A stretch of DNA of 64,000 nt from Brachionus rotundiformis (lineage: Eukaryota > Rotifera > Eurotatoria > Ploima > Brachionidae): positions 4,998,821 to 5,062,820 of the forward strand of contig JAESIW010000020.1 of the NCBI GenBank assembly GCA_016802295.1, read 5' to 3'. Shown here one piece after another: positions 37,450-50,558 of this stretch (position 1 is the first letter of the stretch; every line of letters starts with the position of its first letter). Made by a program: the position numbers and the translations under genes. A model generated the notes under the pieces. It saw nothing but the letters and a program-made list of their open reading frames with translations, ran no database searches and was not told where the DNA came from.

Positions 37450-38877
37450 ATGCAACAACAGTATCAAGCGACAAGGCCTTTGGATAATAAAGCTTTGGCA
37501 CTGAATTTGAGTATATTCAATTTTTCCTCATATGAATTGGAATATGTCTATAGAATTCGCTCAATTCGTCAAATTCTTCCATGGTTTATAGTTATCTTTG
37601 GTCTAATTGGAAACTTTTTCATCATTCTTATATTCCTGAAGCGAAAAAAGCGTGGCTTTAGCTCAAATGCATTTTGTTTTTGTGCTCTTGCAGTAAGCGA
37701 CTCGATGGCATTGGTTTTTATGCTTTTGCAGTCAATGCTTTTTCTTCATATATTTAACAATCTATCTCTTGCATGCAAGTTAATAAAATTTATATATTAC
37801 TGTTCCTTACAGCTTAGTTCATGGTGTTTGGTCTTATTGACCATTGATAGATTAATAGCAGTATTATTTATCTTTAAATACAAGACTTGGAACAAAAAAT
37901 TTTGGGCACCTAAAATTTTTGTCGGAATCTTTGTCAGCATCATTTTGCTGAATCTCCACATTTCCATAATGACCGAGTCTCAAATCAAGCGTAAAGATAT
38001 ATTCGATTTTGTCGCTACCAAAAAGCCAGTCAATCCTAAAATATCTTCATTAAAAGTAGATAAACCAAAACTGATTTGCTCCGTAAATAGTGCTAAATAT
38101 CCTTTTTATTCTAAATACATTTTTGACAATTGGGACATATTTCATGCAATTGTTTATGGTGGATTACCATTTTTGATTATTCTTGTCAGTAACATTGCTA
38201 TTATTACAAAACTTGGCTTATTAAAAAATTCAAAAATATCAAAATCTCACATAACTCGAGGTGAATCGACTAAAAGCTTAGATAAAATAGACAAATCGAT
38301 TAAATCGGTCCAAATAACCATAATGCTACTTTCGATAGCATTTATTTTTTTAATGTTCACAAGCCCTATCTCATTTTATATGACATTTTTTTATGGGAAC
38401 TTGAGCTCGGTAAATCGAATCAAACTTCAATACATAAAGGTAGTTCTTAAATACATTGGTTATATTAACAATGCCGTAAATTTTTATGTTTATATTGCTT
38501 TATCAAGTGAATTTCGTAAAGAATTTTTGCAGTTGGTCAAAGTTTGCTTAAAATTGAGAGGAATTTCGTCAACTGTTTCCAAATGCACGACTTCTACCAG
38601 TGTCGACTCATTGAATAAAGTAGATGCGGAGCAAAAGCCTTTACCGCCTATTACTAAGCCTATTGAAAGAAAAGGGTTAAAATTTAAGAATATTGACGAA
38701 AAAGATTTAACACAGCCATTTATTGACCATGGTCAAGACGCTTTGCAACAGTTTAAAATCAATAATAGAAACAAAAAATTAATTTTTTATAAGAATAAAC
38801 AAAAATCAAATCCTATTATAGCAAGCAAAAATAGTGAAAATAGCATGTTTATAAACTCAGTCTCGACCTATGTATAA
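37450..38877 (+). CDS. Class A G-protein-coupled receptor, peptide-receptor-like, intronless
   Basis: A 475-aa single-exon seven-transmembrane protein. N-glycosylation sequons occur at N19 and N24 outside the membrane. TM1 (about 42-63) has the GN of the family. TM2 has LAVSD. TM3 begins at C109 and ends with DRL at 133-135 in place of DRY. C200 in the second outer loop can pair with C109. TM5 spans about 220-245, TM6 about 286-310, and TM7 ends NAVNFYVY, where NPxxY has become NFxxY. Helix 8 follows as SSEFRKEF. The inner loop before TM6 is basic and Ser-rich; the C-terminal tail (about 120 aa) is Lys-rich. The NFxxY and DRL variants are common in invertebrate neuropeptide receptors (FMRFamide-like groups). 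The ligand cannot be inferred. Confidence 0.9.
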   Translation: MQQQYQATRPLDNKALALNLSIFNFSSYELEYVYRIRSIRQILPWFIVIFGLIGNFFIILIFLKRKKRGFSSNAFCFCALAVSDSMALVFMLLQSMLFLHIFNNLSLACKLIKFIYYCSLQLSSWCLVLLTIDRLIAVLFIFKYKTWNKKFWAPKIFVGIFVSIILLNLHISIMTESQIKRKDIFDFVATKKPVNPKISSLKVDKPKLICSVNSAKYPFYSKYIFDNWDIFHAIVYGGLPFLIILVSNIAIITKLGLLKNSKISKSHITRGESTKSLDKIDKSIKSVQITIMLLSIAFIFLMFTSPISFYMTFFYGNLSSVNRIKLQYIKVVLKYIGYINNAVNFYVYIALSSEFRKEFLQLVKVCLKLRGISSTVSKCTTSTSVDSLNKVDAEQKPLPPITKPIERKGLKFKNIDEKDLTQPFIDHGQDALQQFKINNRNKKLIFYKNKQKSNPIIASKNSENSMFINSVSTYV

Positions 38878-41127
38878 ACTTTATTTTTTTTAACAATTTA
38901 TTCAAATTTTATCAAATATTTTTCGATTTATTTTATCTATATTGTAAGTAAAATTATATCAAATTTTGATATGTGTTAATCTAATAATTTAATCAAATTT
39001 TTTTAATTAAAAATTTAAAGTCAAAAATTCTGCTCTTAAAATAAAATATATAATAATAATAAGCTACAACAGGTTTACTGTAGAGCAAGCTTTTGCTCGC
39101 TATAGTAGCGGTTCCCATTTTGAAGACTGTTAAATCGTCTAATCTTTTCTTTTTCTATTTTCAACCACTCTATTTGACGGAATGTTCCCTGTAGCCATTA
39201 TTGGTGAACTGTTTTTCCAGACGGTGCTTGTTTCCGTAAAGCGCTGGTTCATCAACTGTATTAGAGCTCATCAGCTTATTCGAGTTGTGCCAGTCCACCC
39301 TACTTAGTCCAGTACCTATTTTGAACTACTCGATTACGTCAGCCCTCTGTCTCCTTTCTTTTAATGCTGTCAATCCTTGCTTTTTGATTCTACATTTGTA
39401 CGGCAAGTCTTTTATGGTCTTAACTAGTTTATTTGCTCGTCTCTGAACACTTAACACTTTCAAGCACTGCAATATTCTTTTTTATAAGGGCTTCACACTG
39501 CTATGGTATATTCCAAGTGTGGTCTTACAAATGCAATGTATACTTTTCAAAATATCTATAGGATCCAACATTTGGAAGTTTTATTTGACCATTCAAATAC
39601 ATGTCAAACATAATATTCAAATATAAGTAGAATCTTAAGTAATTTTTAAAATTTGAAAAATAAGATTTTAAAAATTCCAAATACATTAAATCATTTGAAA
39701 TAGATAGATGTTTTAAATCCGGTAGAAAAAAAATTCATTTACTAAAAATAAAAAATGATAAATAATAATAATAAAAATGATATAATCTCATTTTTTCGTC
39801 TCTTTATTTACAATAATTTCATTAAATTTTAGATACATCATAAAATAAAACCTAATCTAAGTTTGTAATCAAATTTTGATGACCATGCTAATTATTATTA
39901 TTAAACTAATAAATCTTAATTTTTTCTTGAAATTTAATGTAAAGACATATTTTTATGTTGAGCAAACCATGCTAAACCATTACCATACATTATACTTATT
40001 TGTGCATCTTTAATATTAATGCATAGATTTGTAGATAAAAAGATTGAGCACTTACAAATCTCTCCAATATTTTTGCTAATTTTCGAGCATAAATTTCAAT
40101 TCGGACATCTGAATAAAGGAAAAATCTAAATAATTTATTTAACACTATTATTTTACAGTAAATATAATTTTTTATATTAAAATTCAGATATTAAAACAAA
40201 TAGAAATATTTGCGAAAAATTAAATATTTTAAGATAATTTATTTTAAGAATTATAGCTTAAAACAAATTTTTGATATTTTAGCTTTTTAATTCGAAACAT
40301 GTTGTTAAAATTCAAAAATATTATTATTTTTATACTTTAATATGAATTAATTATATTAAATACGGCTTTGCATTATACAGAAATTCGCTTTTCTGAAAAA
40401 ATTTGTATAAATTATCAATAATTTTCTATGATTTTTAAACTTAAATATTTGGTTATTGTTTTATTTAAAAAATCTTAAAGTTTAAAAAAATTAAGCATGT
40501 TTGTAAGTGTTCCAATTTGGATAAATTAAAAAGAATTATCTGCATTTATTTCATAAATTAGTATTTATTTAAGATAAAGATAAGAATAGAATACTTAATA
40601 TGATTAACTTTCAATTTTAGAACCATATAATAAAGATCAAAAGAATTTTCAATTTTTCAATGCAACTAAATTTAAGATTCAAAATACTATTTATTTAGCA
40701 AGAATAAAAAAGGTCATCTATTTTTAGAGTTGCCCATTCCATTAGTAATTTTTTAAGTTAACTTTATTTTGTAATTTTACCCAATTAACAATGTAAGAAA
40801 GCGTAATAATTTGATCGAAAAAATCTAATTATTAAAATTTATAGTTTACAATATTTTCCAAAATTTAAATTCATTATGTTTGAGGTCTTTTTAATTTTTT
40901 ACTTTAAATATTTTTTGAGTAAAGCTTAATTTATAATTAAAAACATATTCCAAATGAAACGTTTTCTTGACTGAGGAACAAGTCGTAATAATTTTGTATA
41001 AAAATCAAACTTTATAAACAAGGTTTTACAATTTTAACTTACTAAACTTATTCAATTTTTAGCAAAACATTATTAGTTATAAAATTTTGGAAAAATTTTA
41101 ATTAATTGTAATTAAACGATTTCTAAA
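38878..41127. other. Intergenic region holding a LINE relic
   Basis: Between the GPCR and TRPM-A. Apart from the LINE relic at about 39060-39575, described separately, the sequence is A/T-rich without recognisable features. The TRPM-A promoter should lie in the right part. Confidence 0.45.
39060..39575 (-). mobile_element. Degenerate CR1/Jockey-like LINE, C-terminal end of the reverse transcriptase
   Basis: Reading the minus strand from 39575 gives pieces of the classic LINE polymerase C terminus in shifting frames. First comes a PHLEY-like segment, then LIKKNIAVL, QRRANKLVKTI, KKQGLTALKERRQRADVIE (interrupted by TAG), and TGLSRVDWHN. In intact CR1/Jockey elements these appear as RPHLEYaxxxW, LExVQRRaTKLI, LGLttLExRRxRgDlI and FKIxxGL. 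Multiple frameshifts and stops show it is dead. The sharp rise in G+C relative to flanks supports foreign origin. Confidence 0.7.
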
Positions 41128-44100
41128 ATGCAATACGATTCATTATTCCAAGACGAAGTAAATAGCTTAATTAAAGTAATTATATTTTTATTTATGCTAA
41201 AAATTAAGGAAAATCGAGAGTCAATTCGTGAATGGATTTCAAAGACTTTTACTCGTAGAGAATGTGTTCATTTTGTTGCTTCAAAAACATATAGTGATAA
41301 GTAATTTTTTAACAATTGCTTAAAAAATTATTTAATAAAAGTATTCTAATCATTTAAGATGTGGATGTGGGCGACGTCTTGACGATCATAGAGGAATTTC
41401 ATCTAACTCTTTGACCAATTTGAATAAAGAAAATAAACGAAGAAAGATAATTACAAATAATAATGAAAATGAACCAGATGTGTGGAAAATACAAAGCTGT
41501 ACCGAAACTTTTCCAACAAATGCGTTTGGTACAATCGAATTTCAGGGAGCTGACATGTATATTGGAAAAGCAGAGGTAAACTGATTAATTTTGTTTTTTT
41601 ATTTTAATTTTGTGAAAATAAAGTACATAAGATTGTCTTTCGATACAAAACCTCAAAATATAATAAAATTATTAAAAAATTATTGGCAACTAGAGCTTCC
41701 TAATTTGATAATTTCAGTTCATGGAGGTATTGCTAACTTTGGCATACAGACTAAATTAAAACAAGCAATTCAAAGAGGACTGGCAAAAGTAGCTAATACT
41801 TCTCATATATGGATAATTACAGCTGGAACCGATACTGGTAAAATGTCAGTGAAAAAAAATTACCTTAAGTATATATTTTTAATATTTGAAGGTGTTGTAA
41901 AGCACATAGGTGATATTTTGAGAGAAAATTTCCCAAGGGCTAGGACTAATGTAATTGTTATTGGTGTTGCCCCTTGGGGAGTTGTAAATGAAAAAGAATC
42001 TCTAATCGGTTATGGAGTAAATTAATTTTTGAATTTTATTGATAAAATTTAAACAATTTTTTAAAAGATAGAAGTACCTTACTATTCTAATAATACATTT
42101 AACTCGGCAAATAGTTTTAATTTGAATAATTGTCATTCTTACTTTTTGCTGGTTGATGATGGAACAGTGGGCAAATACGGATGTGAAATTAATTTCAGAA
42201 GAAGATTTGAGCGATTTTTATCTCGCCACAAATCCGAAATTTTTATGGATTTTGATTTTAGTATGAATTTAATATTTTTAAAAATTATTTTTTAAATTAA
42301 AATTTAGGACCAAAAATGTTTGATGTCACTATTGAGGAAAAAAGTAGAGATTTATTTTTAAAAAATTTTAAAAAGTTTATTAAAAAAATAATTTTTGTTG
42401 TAAAAGTAACTCTACAAAATCATCATACAATTCCGCTTGTCTGTCTGGTAATTGAAGGCGGGACTAATACTATTCAAACTGTCTTGGTAAATGTGCACGA
42501 TAAACCACCTGTACCGATTGTTGTTTGCGATGGAAGTGGTCGAGCAGCTGATTTATTGTCTTTTACTCACAAATATGTTCAAATAAATCCTCAGACTAAA
42601 AGACCGTAATTCTAATCTTGATAAAACTGGTTTTTATTTACATTTTTATACAAGAATAATGGATTCAGATGTTCAAGAGCAATTAATTTCAACAATAATG
42701 AAAACCTTCGCTTATTCTAAGGATCAAGCCGATTACTTATTCATACAACTAATGAACTGTGTTGCCAATAAAGATTTAGTAAATATCACGGATTTTTTAT
42801 TTTAAATATCTCAATCAATAATTAAAAAAAACTCTAAATTTCATTCTATAAAGATATCAATATACAGACTTGGTGACGAGGAAAATCAAGAGATTGATTT
42901 AGCAATTTTGACAGCTAGTTTAAAAGTGATAGATTTACAACTAAGCAAACAATTTGAAACTATTATGAGCTGGAATAGACCTGATGTTGCCAAAAAATAT
43001 ATTTTTCTAACTGGCACTGAAGCTGAAGTACAATTTTTATTCACTTGAGAAATTTTGAACAATAAAAATTTTTCTTATCTTAAGAAAAAAGTCCTCGAAG
43101 AGAAAATGTTTGATGCTTTATCTCAGGATAAAGTGGATTTTGTTAAACTTTTATTGGAATATGGAGTTAATCTTCAGAAATTTCTTACTTTTAAGCGAAT
43201 TCATGATCTCTACAATTGTGTAATTATTAAATTTATTTAAAAAAATCTTTGATGATTTATATACTTTAATTCTAGAAAAAAGGACCCTCAAATACCCTGA
43301 TGCTTATTGTAAAAGATGTCATAAAAGTAAGTTTTAAATTAACCAATCTTGGTATTAATCTTTAATTTATGAAGAAAATTGATTCAAATCATAATATCAG
43401 TCTGATTGATATTGGTTTGGTGGTAGAAAAACTAATCGGAAGTGGTTATATATCCGAATATTCAAAAAGAGAATTTAAATCTCGTTACTTAAGAAGTTTG
43501 GTCAAAACTGTATTATTAGAAAATTATTTTATTAAGCAATTTTAAATTAATTTAAAAAAAGGGAAATGTTTCTTTTAAAATTAATAATATTTCAAGTGAT
43601 GACAATTTAGATGAAAAAGATTATTTCGATTATCCTTATAATGAATTGTTGATATGGGCAGTACTGATGAAACGTCACAAAATGGCTATGTTTGTGTGCA
43701 AGCGAGGTGAAGAAACTTTGGCAAAAGCACTTGTAGCAGCTAAATTGAATAAGGCTTTGGCCCGCGAGGCCGAATTAGATGACTTAGATTCAGAAATATC
43801 AGACGAGTTTAAACACTATGCTGAGTGAGAAAAAGAATCTTTATTTAAAAATTTTTTGAATTTTTTTATTTTTTCTAAATAAAGAGAATTTACAACTTTG
43901 GCTATAGGAATATTGGATAAGGCGTATAAAGAGGACGATACCCTTACCAGCCAGTTATTAACCTATGACTTAGTGAATTGGAGCCACTGGACTTGTTTGA
44001 ATTTGGCAGTTAGTGCTAATTTAAAAGATTTTCTTTCTCATGCAGCATGTCAACTGCTAATTAGTGACTTGTGGATGGGAGGAATGAAAATAAGAAAGAA

Positions 44101-47100
44101 TGTAACTTTTAAAGTTATTACAGCATTGGTTTTTCTACCTGCGATTTTCGCCATTGAATTCAAATCTGCCACTGAACTTCAGTATATGCCACAAACCCAA
44201 GAGGAACATGAACAAGACCTAGAGGCCCAAGAATCAAGTAGCATAGATAGCAGTGAATCGGAAAATCGGCTTGAGGACTTGATTGAAAATTTTTCCAAAC
44301 GCCAGACAAATCAATTCGACTTGGCAGACGCATCAAATATAGATCTGTTAGATGCTGACCCAAATCATGATCCCAAAAGCCCGAAAATTTCACCAGAACA
44401 ATTTATAGAAATGTACGATATGAAAAATAATACATCGTGTAACAATGGTATACAAACTGGAAGCATTTTGAACAAAGATAATTTAAAAATTGAATCACAT
44501 TTAAGCCAAGAAAGAAAAACTTTAAATTTTTTTGTGCGCAAAAAAGCAAATAAGCTTCGCCTGGGCAAAAAGATATATGAATTTTATAATGCGCCCATAA
44601 CAAAATTTTGGCAAAATACATTTTTTTATATAGCTTTTTTAATGTGCTTTTCATACGTTGTTTTGCAAAAAATACCCAAAAGTCCTTCAATATGTGAAAT
44701 TTTCGTTCTCATTTATATATTTTCATATGGTTTAGACAAAATTATTGAGGTAAATATTAATCAAAAAGTGAAAAAAGATCTTAGTTTAGACTTAAATGAA
44801 GAAAGAAAAGCTTTTTTAATGGGGTTTAATGCTATAAATATTACATTTATTTTATCTTATGATATTTAGAATTTTTAGTTTTAAAAATTAATCAATTGAT
44901 TTTTAAGCTTTTACAAACAGACTCGCCGCGATTCTCGGGAAAAATAAAGATATTTTTCTCAAAAGTCATGAATTCGTTGGATTTTATTTTTATAATAAGC
45001 ATTTTAATAGCCTTGTCATTCCGAGTTTCCAATGTTAAACAGTTGCTAATTACGGCAAGACTAATTTATTGTGTAAACACCATTTATTGGGTGATAAAGT
45101 TAATGGAATTTCTGCTTATCAATAAATATGTGGGTCCATTAATAATTATTGCTTCGCGGATGGTATTTTTCTAACTTTTTTAAAAAATTCATTTCTAAAA
45201 TAATTTAATTAAGTTAGTGGATTTGCTGAATTTCATTATAATTTTGGTCATTTTACTAATGTGCTTTGGTTTGTCGAGACAAGCGATCAAATATCCTAAT
45301 GAAGAATTTCGATGGGAGTTGGTTAAGGCAATTTTTCTCGAACCATATTTCATGCTGTATGGAGAGGTGTATGCGGATACAATTGATGGTATTTTTTTTA
45401 AAGCTTGTAATTAAAAGTATTGATTTAAAAACCAAAAGCTACTTGTGATTATGAAAAAAATCCAGATTCACCTGAATGTCAGCCAGGACATTGGATAACT
45501 CCAATTACAATGACTATATTTATGATAGTTGCTTGTTTACTTTTCTTGTCGATATTAATTGCCTCTTTCAAGTATTCAACATTGAGTAGAAAAATTAAAG
45601 TTTTTTATATTTTTAAAATTTAAGCAATACTTTTGTGAGAATAAGCCGTCAGTCTGCACTTTTTTGGAAGTGTCAACGATACCATTTTGTTACTTCATAT
45701 GAAGCCAAGCCAATTTTTGGACCACCTTTTACTCTCTTTATTCTCATTTTAAGAATTATAAAATATTCTATCCGTCTTTGTTCAGGAAAAAAGATAAAAT
45801 TTGATAGGAAGCTAAGTAATTTTCTTTCACAGGCTTATTTTTTTATATTTAAATCATTTATTAACAAAAGAGTCATTTCTAAGTGACGACATGATCCAAA
45901 GGCTGCATGATTTCGAAGAAAATTGTGTTTATGAGTACAGTTGTGATTTGGAACAATCGATCAAAAACCAGATGGAAGAAAAAATCAATCATACCAAAAA
46001 CCAGTTAGTGTTTCTCATTTTTAATAGAAGTTTTCAAGTTTATTAAATCTAGATAAAATTTATTTACATTCATAATCTGCAGTGTTTTTTTCTTAAGTCA
46101 TTATCAACAAGATAAGATTTTATTTCATTCTTAAAATTGATTATATTGTTTCTCAAAAAAGTTAAGAAAAGATACAGCTTTTATATCTCAAAAGTTAAAG
46201 ATGTTAAAGAAAAACAATTTTAATTATTTTTAAATTTGTCTACAGATTGATTGTGGGTATTCATCTAAACATATTTTAATTTGTAATTTTTGTTGTTTAG
46301 GCTCTAGTCGATTAACTTGGTTTAAAAAACTTGGATTTTCCGGATATTGCAAGCAAACGAAATGATAAAAAGTTAAGGCTAATTAATGAAATTAAATCAT
46401 TATTTAATGAAAAATTGCTAATAAAGATTCAAATAATGAAGGTTTACTCACATCATCAAAATTTTTTAAGTTAGTTTCTAATTATTTTTGTAGAGAATAT
46501 AATTAATTTCTAAAATTATGAATAATACTAAAATTTTTTTTTAAAAATTTTCACTCTTCAGAAATCAAATAAAATAAAACATCTATATCCTAATTTTCTA
46601 GAAAATTAATGGTTCTGGAAATTAAGAAGAATTTAGTATATTTAATTTTAAAAATTCCATATCATATTATATATTAATTGTTAAATATTTGACTATAAGT
46701 AGCATTTTGGTAAATTTTATGATTATTTTAAATGTTTTCTCACCACTGTTTTTTTTCCAGAGTTGAAAGCATCAGTGCTCGAATTGATGATATATTTTTC
46801 AAAGAAAATATGACAAAACTTTCACTGTATAAAGTTGAACTACGACTGCAAAAGCTAGAAGAATTTGCTTTTGAAACAATGGAAAAGATAAATGTCATAG
46901 CTAATTCTTTGAGTTCGAAAAATTTTGAAAAAAGTGATCTTCTTAATACCAGTCAATACAGTTTGCTTAACAGAAGCCGGCGTCGAAATATAACTGTATG
47001 TGAATCATTTGATAGATCCCACTTACATCCCAATAGTTCATATCCTACCAGATTGTCTCGTTCACCTGGTAATAACATAAAATACAACAAAAGTGTCTCT

Positions 47101-48219
47101 AATATAGAAAATGGTCAGAGCAAAAAAAACAGTTCTGTGGAAAAAACTTGCGAGTTAATAGAAGTTCTCGATGCCGACGAAAGACCTAAAATATTCGCCG
47201 AGCCGAACAATTCGGAGAAAAGCTCCAAATTGACTGAAGCAAGCAATGCACTTCCGGATTTCAAAACAGAAGAGGATTACTTGAAAAAACACTCTGGGCA
47301 AAAAAAAAGTAAAAATCGTTCAGATTCCTCGTTAGATACTGTCAACAGGGCTGATAATTTAGGAGATAGTACAAAAGAAAGCGATTCCGATATATCAGAT
47401 GATGACGAGTCACGAAAAATTTTAAAAAGTATCTACACATCTAAATCAGATAGTCAACAATTGCAGGGTGCTTGCCAATTCCAAACTGGTCTTGACCAGT
47501 ATACATTACATCCATTTGTTTACCTTCATCCAGTGATCAAACCACCCTTGGCTGAGTATACATCCATTACTGATTGTATAGACACTAGTAATATTGATAG
47601 ACCTCCATCGCCAACAATTTTAAATAAGTCCGGAACTTTTAAACTAAATGAATCAGCTAAATTTAATCATACAAAGTTGGCAAATCTAAATGATTATTGC
47701 TCAAATGATACAGCACGCAGTGCCGTAGCCAGACAAGAGTCCGAAATACTTAGATTGGCAGAAGAAAGTCAGCATGTTATAATCAACCAAATGCTTAATC
47801 AAATTGTAAAAACTAGTGAATCAAGCTCTCAGAAATCTAGAGAGGACGAAAGGCAAGCGCCCATTTTTAATTTAGAAAGTGATAAATCTCCTGAGCAAGC
47901 TCAAAGTCCAACAAATGCGAAAAAACCACCCATTATAACATTTAATACAGGTTCGGAAGAAGATCTGCAAACAGAACCAGTTAAAAAAATGTCTCAACTT
48001 ATCGTAAATGAAGAGGATGAAACTGGTAAACTTCCAAATTTTAAAAAAAAAGAGACGAGAGAGCAAAAGACATTCAAAAAGCCAAATTTTAAGCAAAATA
48101 CCATGCCACTAAGTATGTTGGACAGAAATTCAAGTCAAATTTTCTACGCTCAGTCCCAAGCAAATGTTTTATGTTCGAATGAAAGCGAACGAGAGGAAGA
48201 AAACATCCTTAAACATTGA
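41128..48219 (+). CDS. TRPM: TRPM-A: melastatin TRP cation channel, TRPM1/3/6/7 pore type, no kinase
   Basis: Twenty exons join to 1753 aa: 41128-41157, 41209-41300, 41359-41575, 41624-41837, 41892-42016, 42068-42260, 42308-42605, 42655-42778, 42854-43027, 43085-43219, 43276-43326, 43375-43509, 43562-43824, 43885-44749, 44908-45162, 45214-45388, 45439-45571, 45625-45815, 45871-46003, 46761-48219. The N-terminal melastatin homology regions show FTRRECVHF, CGCGRRLDDH, HGGIANFGIQ, LLVDDGTVGKYG, LVIEGGTNT and VCDGSGRAADLL. S1 starts near residue 924. The pore region reads PYFMLYGEVYAD (about 1101-1112), as in TRPM1/3/6/7. The TRP box is WKCQRY, and a coiled coil starts near 1268. The roughly 440-residue tail is Ser/Glu-rich, with no alpha-kinase. 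A TGA at 43046-43048 lies in the 57-nt intron 43028-43084. The exon 12 donor and the last intron (757 nt) are the least certain joins. Confidence 0.93.
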
Positions 48220-48760
48220 TCCTGTTTTAAATATTGAACAATTAATTTTTGTTGTTTATTTGTTAATTAAATTTTTGGATTTTGATTATAATTTTTTCAT
48301 GTAGTCATCAATTGTTTAATTAATGTCCAAACTAATGTATTTATTAATTTGTAACCCGGTGCTAGTTAAAATATAAATATTTGATTAATCAGACTTAAAA
48401 AAACAATCTTATTATTTTTAGAGTTTTTGAAATATATCGATAATTAAGCAATTGTAATTCCATAAAAATTTATTAAATTATATTTGTTGATAAATAATCA
48501 TTAATCAAAGTTTTTTTCATTAAAAATTATTTTTCAGTCTCCATCATCAAATATAGATGTTTTTTTTCGTTTTAATCAATAATAATTTAATAAAATATTA
48601 CTTTTTCATTTTTTGATTCCTTAGCTTCTAATTTGGCTAATTATTACTTAAACACCTGATAAAATCAATTGATAATGTCATTTTAAATATTCATAATCAA
48701 CAAGTACAGTCATAGAGATTCTTAATTATTTATCTAACTTGGTAAATAAAAATTTCAAGA
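48220..48760. other. Short intergenic spacer, TRPM-A to RAD51B
   Basis: 541 bp of A/T-rich sequence between two same-strand genes. It should hold the 3' end of TRPM-A and the RAD51B promoter. I see no feature to call. Confidence 0.4.
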
Positions 48761-50226
48761 ATGAGCTCTAAACCATTGTCCAATTTAAATATACCGAGAA
48801 ATATATTGGACAAGTTGCATCACAATTCAATATATAAGATCCAAGTGTTAACTTTATTTTTAAAAATATTTGATTTTAAATTTGTTTAAATGATAAGGAT
48901 TTAATAACAAAAGCTCCCATGGAATTGGTTAAAATTCTGAGCATTCCATTGCCAAAAGTTCAGTTTATCTTTGACACGTGCTTTCAAAATTTGGCATTTG
49001 AGCCAATTTACGTAATATATTTATAACAAAAGAGACATTTTTAGTTGTTTATTAATTTGACAGGCTATAGATTTAACAAAAAAACAAATTTCATTCGGAG
49101 AAAAAATAACTAATGATCCATTTAATACTTTGATTGACGAGATTGGAATACTGAATAGGGGCCTGTTAAGTGAAGTATGCGGACCGCCAGGAGTTGGAAA
49201 AACACAATTCTTAATGCAATTATGTGTAACAAATAGCTTAATTTTTCCAAAATCAAGCATTATTTATATTGATACAGAAAATAATTTTAGTTCCAAAAGG
49301 TCTGTATATCAGTCATTACTTTTTTCAATTTTTTCATATAATTTCTCTAGGCTTTTGGAAATAGCAAATGAAAAATTTAAAGATAAATCTGAAGAGGATT
49401 TGATTAACATGGCAAAAAATATTTTTGTATTTAAAATATTCACTATAGCTGAATTTGAAAAGCTGTAAGCTAATGATACGAATCACAATGAATACTAAAA
49501 TTGTTTAAGTTTAAGTTATCTTGAATGCGAAATAATTACTAGAAAAATAAGTCTGTTGATAATAGATTCATTGGCTTCTATTGTAAGAAGAGAATATTCT
49601 GGAAACGATTCATCAGTATTACATGATAGGTCATTATTTTTATCCAAATACTCTTCACAGCTAAAAACCTTGGCTGAATATTTAGAAGTAGCTGTAAGAG
49701 CTTGCTCTGTCTTGGTCATATAAAATAAAATTATAATCTCAAGGTAATTCTTTCTAATCAAATCATTTCTGTTTCAAATAAGAATGTAGAAAAGTATGAT
49801 ACCAATTCAAAATGTAAGAGATAAATGATTAGTCAAAATCTTTTTTGTATGCTTAAATTTTCCATATTTAAGCCGCAATAATAGAGGATTGTTCTGTCAT
49901 CCCTGCGTTGGGTGCCTCTTGGTCCCATTTTGTAAACATTAGACTCATATTCCAGTTTATTGACGATGAAAAAAGAGAAGTTATAAAATTTAGCTGATAA
50001 AAATTCCATTTAAAATATTCTTTAGATCCTGATTGCTAAGTCTCCGATGAAGCCATTTAGCAAATATATTTATTGTATTGATTCTAGTCAAGGATTAGTA
50101 ATTACGGGTAAATGATAAAAAAAAATTTTTTGATAATAAATATTTTTTTTTCAAGATTCATGTGAATCAGAATTTGTACAAAATCCAAGTAATTTTAGAA
50201 TCAAAACAAAACCTTATTCGAAATAG
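48761..50226 (+). CDS. RAD51B: RAD51B recombinase paralog
   Basis: RAD51B is a member of the BCDX2 complex that helps RAD51 load on DNA during homologous recombination. Nine exons: 48761-48844, 48898-49011, 49064-49299, 49351-49464, 49510-49693, 49744-49813, 49873-49979, 50026-50107, 50156-50226. They give 353 aa; human RAD51B is 350. The helix-hairpin-helix-like N terminus (APMELVKILSIP) is followed by Walker A GPPGVGKT at residues 106-113 and YIDTENNFSSKR. Walker B is LLIID at about 198-202, with SLASIVRREY after it. The C-terminal core has ALGASWSHFVNIRLIFQF, ILIAKSPMKPF and QGLVITD. These last motifs distinguish RAD51B from XRCC3 and RAD51C. All introns are 45-75 nt. It sits between TRPM-A and a MITE-like element without obvious functional linkage. 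Confidence 0.95.
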
Positions 50227-50558
50227 ACAGAGATTAAAAATTATAAATAAAAAAATACATTTAATTAATTATATGGACATTATGTATAAAAGAGTCGAAA
50301 ACAATCATACTTTTTTTTTCTTCAAGGTGGTGCTATTGGTTTTTTAACTTATTCATATAAAAAATATAAAACATTTTTAATTTCATATAAAAAATTATTT
50401 ATCATCTAGGTATGCTTTCTAACCATAAAAATAAAGATATCGAAAGTCACCTTTTATGGTTACCATATCGTTCAATTCAAAGCTTTTAATTAACTTATTT
50501 TACAATGAAATATTTAATAAAAATGAACAAATTAATTAATATAACTAGTGCAAATATT

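Noticed and set aside
43046..43048. In-frame TGA within the TRPM-A reading frame, suggesting a pseudogene or readthrough
   Set aside because: A 57-nt intron (43028-43084, GTACAA...TTAAG) removes it and joins the exons in phase to the expected family sequence.
44160..44690. Several minus-strand open frames of 67-95 codons
   Set aside because: They are antisense shadows of the large TRPM-A exon 43885-44749.
46761..48219. TRPM-A last exon as a separate gene starting with ATG at 46732
   Set aside because: The ATG lies in the intron before a clear TTTTTTCCAG acceptor, and the sequence after it is the TRPM coiled-coil in phase with exon 19.
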